This document shows positions 14,844 to 16,894 of a DNA stretch of 16,894 bases, in pieces. The notes below the pieces were generated by a model, which worked only from the letters and a program-made list of their open reading frames with translations, made no database searches and was not told the origin of the DNA. The DNA lies in assembly GCA_031279615.1 (NCBI GenBank), contig JAITIE010000068.1, forward strand, positions 1 through 16,894, read 5' to 3'. A program made the translations under genes and the position numbers. Source of the DNA: Candidatus Margulisiibacteriota bacterium. GTDB taxonomy: Bacteria; Margulisbacteria; Termititenacia; Termititenacales; Termititenacaceae. Every line of letters begins with the position of its first letter. Positions within the stretch are counted from its first letter, which is position 1.

Positions 14844-15152
14844 TCACGCCAAAATTTTATCCGCCAGAAAATCCGCGGCCTCCGCCAGCGCGTCTTTGCT
14901 TACCGCCAGCTTGTCCAGCTGTGTTTCGGCTTTTTGCGCAGCGCGGGCGGCTTCTCTGGCGTACAGTGTTTTCAGCTCCTCTTGCAGAGCTAATTTTTTT
15001 TGCTTGAGTTCTTGTTTGAATTCGGCCTGCAGTTCAAGAATTTTTTGCTCGGTCTCCCGCGCCAGACGCGCGGCGTCCTGTTCGGCCTTGGCGATCAACT
15101 CCACTCCCGCCTTTTCGGTTTGCAGTAATTCGTCCAAAATATCTTGCGCCAT
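14844..15152 (-). CDS. ntpF: V/A-type ATPase subunit G/H (peripheral stalk)
   Basis: Encodes 102 residues, almost entirely one charged alpha helix (LAKAEQ-type repeats; DAARLARETEQKILELQAEF at about 26-45). This is the pattern of subunit G/H (NtpF in E. hirae, AhaH in methanogens), which pairs with subunit E in the peripheral stalk. The position first in the operon, before I, K, E, C, F, A, B and D, matches archaeal and Thermus operons and supports the call more than the low-complexity sequence does. The start ATG 15150-15152 has only a weak upstream AAGAG. The promoter's predicted start site falls within about three bases of the ATG, so initiation may be leaderless. Confidence 0.85.
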   Translation of the reverse strand: MAQDILDELLQTEKAGVELIAKAEQDAARLARETEQKILELQAEFKQELKQKKLALQEELKTLYAREAARAAQKAETQLDKLAVSKDALAEAADFLADKILA

Positions 15153-15161
15153 GTCTCTTGG

Positions 15162-15190
15162 TTTTTAGCAAGATATTTCAGGTTTGTCAA
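15162..15190 (-). promoter_or_regulatory. Predicted promoter of the V-ATPase operon
   Basis: On the minus strand, TTGACA (15185-15190, perfect -35) is followed after 17 bases by TAAAAA (15162-15167), with TGC just before it (an extended -10). Expected transcription start is near 15155, almost at the subunit G ATG. The -35 also contains the stop codon of the transposase gene, because the insertion sequence abuts it. Confidence 0.7.
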
Positions 15191-16239
15191 AAGAATGTAT
15201 GAGTTACCCACATATGAGACTTGGCAGAGGATTTAATCCAAAAATCCAGGGGCGATAAGTTGCCCAGGGATTTATGCACCCGTTTGGAATTAAACCAGAT
15301 CAAATGCTCGATAATCTTATCATTGAAATCGTTGATGTTAAAATATCTGTCATACCTGTACAGGTGTGACACCAAGAACTCCTCCGTCAAAGACCTGTTT
15401 GCTCTCTCCACATAGCCGTTTATTTTCGGACAGCGCGGGTAGATATATACCTGCTCCAGCTTTTGTTTTTTCAGGTATTCGGAGAACTCCCCCTGATATT
15501 CAGAGCCGTTATCCGTCTGCACTTTCGTTATCCTGAACGGGCTTACGGTCTCCAGTTTCTGAAAGAAGTCTTTTGCAGCATTGCTCGTGCCGCTGCGGTA
15601 CCCGTAGGAAAACTGAAATCTTGTCCGCACATCCACCGCGTTGAACACGTATACCCGCATGTCGTTCACAAAACGGACTATCGTGTCTATCTCATAATAA
15701 CCCGCCTGCTTAACTTTTGGTGAATATTTTACTCTTGCCTTAGAGCGCGCCTTTACCTGTCTGGCAAAGCCCCCGCCGGGGTTGTGATATACCCGTCCCG
15801 CTGGCTGAAAGTACAGGTTATGGCGTTTGATTATCTTGCCTATAGTTGACACTTTCGGCGGTTTAAGTCCTTGTTTTTCACAATATTCATCCAGCAACGG
15901 CTTTATCTTTTCCTTGCCCAGGCGATAGTGTTCCTGCCGTATCTCTCTGATGAAGTTCAGCGCTTTCAAGTGAGTCCGCATGACCCGCCGGTGTTTGGGG
16001 CAGCGCGATCCAGGTATCAGAGCCAGTTGGTTTTTACCGGCTTCAAGGTACATTTTCCGCCAGCGGTACAGCGTGGCTTTGGGTATGCTGTAAGCGTCCA
16101 GCGCCGCTTTCAGACCGTGCTGCTCTAAAAACTCCACTATTTTTAGCCTGGTTTTCCCTTCCTCGCTTTTTGAAAATCTGTATATCTCCCTGAATAGTTT
16201 CATGCCGGACTTTGTACCCAAAGCCGTCCCGTACCACAA
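15187..16239 (-). CDS. IS481-like DDE transposase
   Basis: Encodes up to 350 residues that catalyse cut/strand transfer of the surrounding IS. A helix-turn-helix (about 30-62, LKAALDAYSIPKATLYRWRK) binds the ends. An rve/DDE integrase core follows with Asp185 (YYEIDT), Asp243 (QTDNGSEY) and Glu278 (NGYVERANRSL), spaced D-x34-E. The N-terminal start is uncertain: TTG at 16239 or ATG at 16203 (M13). The frame is open up to a TAG at 16297-16299 but has no better start codon and no clear Shine-Dalgarno. The C-terminal codons lie within the terminal repeat. The last residues (FF) and the TGA come from the target duplication and host DNA, so the element supplies no stop of its own. Confidence 0.92.
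   Translation of the reverse strand: MWYGTALGTKSGMKLFREIYRFSKSEEGKTRLKIVEFLEQHGLKAALDAYSIPKATLYRWRKMYLEAGKNQLALIPGSRCPKHRRVMRTHLKALNFIREIRQEHYRLGKEKIKPLLDEYCEKQGLKPPKVSTIGKIIKRHNLYFQPAGRVYHNPGGGFARQVKARSKARVKYSPKVKQAGYYEIDTIVRFVNDMRVYVFNAVDVRTRFQFSYGYRSGTSNAAKDFFQKLETVSPFRITKVQTDNGSEYQGEFSEYLKKQKLEQVYIYPRCPKINGYVERANRSLTEEFLVSHLYRYDRYFNINDFNDKIIEHLIWFNSKRVHKSLGNLSPLDFWIKSSAKSHMWVTHTFF
15191..15195. repeat. Target-site duplication, left copy (AAGAA)
   Basis: AAGAA directly abuts the left IS end and equals the five bases after the right end. It sits immediately upstream of the -35 hexamer of the ATPase promoter. Confidence 0.7.
15196..15221 (-). repeat. Left terminal inverted repeat of the IS
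   Basis: Reading inward from 15196: TG, then AGTTAC (15202-15207), then ATATGAGACT (15212-15221). It matches the other end in 9 of the first 12 bases and in all ten of the inner block, with a 4- against 5-base gap between. It encodes the transposase C-terminus. Confidence 0.75.
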
Positions 16240-16303
16240 GTTCTTTATCTGGCTGCTTGTTCCTACCTTTCCCTTGATTTTGACTATCCTTTCCCTCTAA
16301 AAT

Positions 16304-16330
16304 AGTCTCATATCTTTCGTAACTTTTTCA
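16304..16330 (+). repeat. Right terminal inverted repeat of the IS
   Basis: Reads AGTCTCATAT (16304-16313), five bases, then GTAACT, then four T and CA ending at 16330. This is the inverted, imperfect copy of the left end. Confidence 0.75.
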
Positions 16331-16335
16331 AAGAA
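16331..16335. repeat. Target-site duplication, right copy (AAGAA)
   Basis: AAGAA follows the right IS end at 16330 and matches 15191-15195. Five bases is within the range seen for IS481-like elements. Confidence 0.7.
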
Positions 16336-16354
16336 CTCGGCCTGAACAAAATTA

Positions 16355-16363
16355 TGATACAAT
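16355..16363 (+). promoter_or_regulatory. Candidate extended -10 for the exported-protein gene
   Basis: TGA-TACAAT (16355-16363) is a good extended -10. No matching -35 lies 16-18 bases upstream, within DNA between the IS end and this site. The predicted start site is a few bases before ATG 16376, again giving a very short leader. Confidence 0.4.
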
Positions 16364-16375
16364 TCGCTTTATATC

Positions 16376-16894
16376 ATGCGGAGAGTTCGGTTTTTTTTAG
16401 TCATTATCCTGGTTTGCGCCGGCCTGCTGTGGGGAGCCGGGTACAAAAACTTCAACTGGGGACTGGCCCCGCAGGAATTAGCCGAACAGCTGCCTGAAAT
16501 ACAAAAAAATTCCTCGGCTTTGGCCACGGTGCCGGCTGATGAATTGTACGCTTTGAGCAAACAGCTTTGGTTTGGTCTGTTAAAATTTGAAATGTCCTGG
16601 GCCGCCAAAGAATTTTATCCCAAAACGCAAAAGTATGAATCTTATTTCGCGGGCAAAGAAGGACTGGTTTTTTATTTTGTCGACGGGCGGCTGGTCTGCG
16701 TCGGTGTGGATTTTGCCGGCAAAAATCCCTATCAGGAACTGGCGCAGAAATACGGCGCCAAAACTAAATTTCATTACCTGCGCGTCAATAATTACACTTA
16801 CGACGGGGCGATCTGGCAGACACCGGAACGGGTGATTTTTTATGCCGCCTATGCGCTCAAACCAGAATTTGGCAATATTTATTATTTTGATCCA
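16376..16894 (+). CDS. Exported protein of unknown function, 3' end outside window
   Basis: An uninterrupted frame of 173 codons from ATG 16376 to the last base, with no stop, so the gene continues beyond the window. The start MRRVRFFLVIILVCAGLLWGAG is a signal peptide or N-terminal anchor. The Cys in LVCAG is not in a proper lipobox (V precedes C). The remainder is mixed helix/strand and rich in aromatics (for example QLWFGLLKF, EGLVFYFVDG, NNYTYDGAIWQT). I recognise no family. Base composition and codon use agree with the chromosomal genes rather than with the IS. Before the IS inserted, this gene and the ATPase operon were close divergent neighbours. A frame at 16587-16835 within this region is a shadow. 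Confidence 0.7.
   Translation, partial: MRRVRFFLVIILVCAGLLWGAGYKNFNWGLAPQELAEQLPEIQKNSSALATVPADELYALSKQLWFGLLKFEMSWAAKEFYPKTQKYESYFAGKEGLVFYFVDGRLVCVGVDFAGKNPYQELAQKYGAKTKFHYLRVNNYTYDGAIWQTPERVIFYAAYALKPEFGNIYYFDP

Larger units (their letters stand above)
15196..16330 (-). mobile_element. IS481-like insertion sequence, 1135 bp
   Basis: The boundaries come from three agreeing signs. The ends are TG...CA (TG at 15196-15197, CA at 16329-16330). Imperfect terminal inverted repeats share AGTTAC and, 4-5 bases inward, ATATGAGACT. A 5-bp direct duplication AAGAA flanks the element on both sides. It carries one transposase gene on the minus strand. Size, single gene and TG ends fit IS481-like elements. 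The element seems intact and may be recent, since the target duplication is perfect. Confidence 0.8.

Noticed and set aside
16587..16835. Plus-strand frame of 82 codons near the window end
   Set aside because: It lies in another frame inside the longer open reading frame that starts at 16376 with a proper signal peptide.
1..16894. CRISPR arrays, tRNA or rRNA genes
   Set aside because: I saw no regularly spaced repeats and no tRNA- or rRNA-like sequence on either strand.

Overview
This window comes from a bacterium that I cannot place to genus. It carries a complete bacterial V/A-type (rotary) ATPase operon in the order G-I-K-E-C-F-A-B-x-D. It also has a ComM-type AAA+ protein, a GspF-like platform protein, and several lipoproteins or exported proteins without clear relatives. 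Coding DNA of moderately high G+C is mixed with AT-richer accessory genes. This fits an anaerobic, probably uncultivated lineage such as Margulisbacteria (WOR-1 or Termititenax relatives) or a similar deep-branching phylum. That placement is an inference with low confidence.

Layout. (1) 2-3327: a ZIP-family metal transporter on the minus strand faces away from a two-gene plus-strand unit, comM then a gspF/comGB-like gene, joined by an ATGA overlap. (2) 3357-5886: an accessory stretch. It holds a phage-type ORF6N-domain gene, a minus-strand pair (putative lipoprotein, then exported SH3b-like protein), a hairpin-rich gene-free segment at about 5108-5429, and two small plus-strand genes of unknown function. 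(3) 5918-15152: one long minus-strand operon with all nine V-ATPase subunits, an inserted small membrane protein between subunits B and D, and a putative glycosyltransferase at the 3' end. (4) 15196-16330: an IS481-like insertion sequence with imperfect terminal inverted repeats, TG...CA ends and a 5-bp target duplication (AAGAA). (5) 16376-end: the start of an exported protein cut by the window edge.

How it fits together. The ATPase genes encode the catalytic head (A3B3), central stalk (D, F, C), peripheral stalk (E, G), membrane stator (I) and rotor ring (K). The K ring carries the full set of side chains that bind Na+ in Enterococcus hirae NtpK, so this is probably a Na+-coupled enzyme. 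A single strong-looking promoter (TTGACA, 17 bp, extended -10) lies just before subunit G. The IS landed exactly against the -35 box. Its transposase gene has no stop codon of its own and ends on a host TGA that overlaps the -35 hexamer, so transposase transcription runs straight into the ATPase operon. Before insertion, the ATPase operon and the exported gene at 16376 were divergent neighbours about 83 bp apart.

No complete new system stands out with certainty. The best leads are the IS/promoter junction, the extra membrane protein inside the ATPase operon, the comM-gspF coupling, the structured region at 5165-5325 with the small gene pair after it, and the palindromes embedded in coding sequence at 3558-3582 and 5862-5884.
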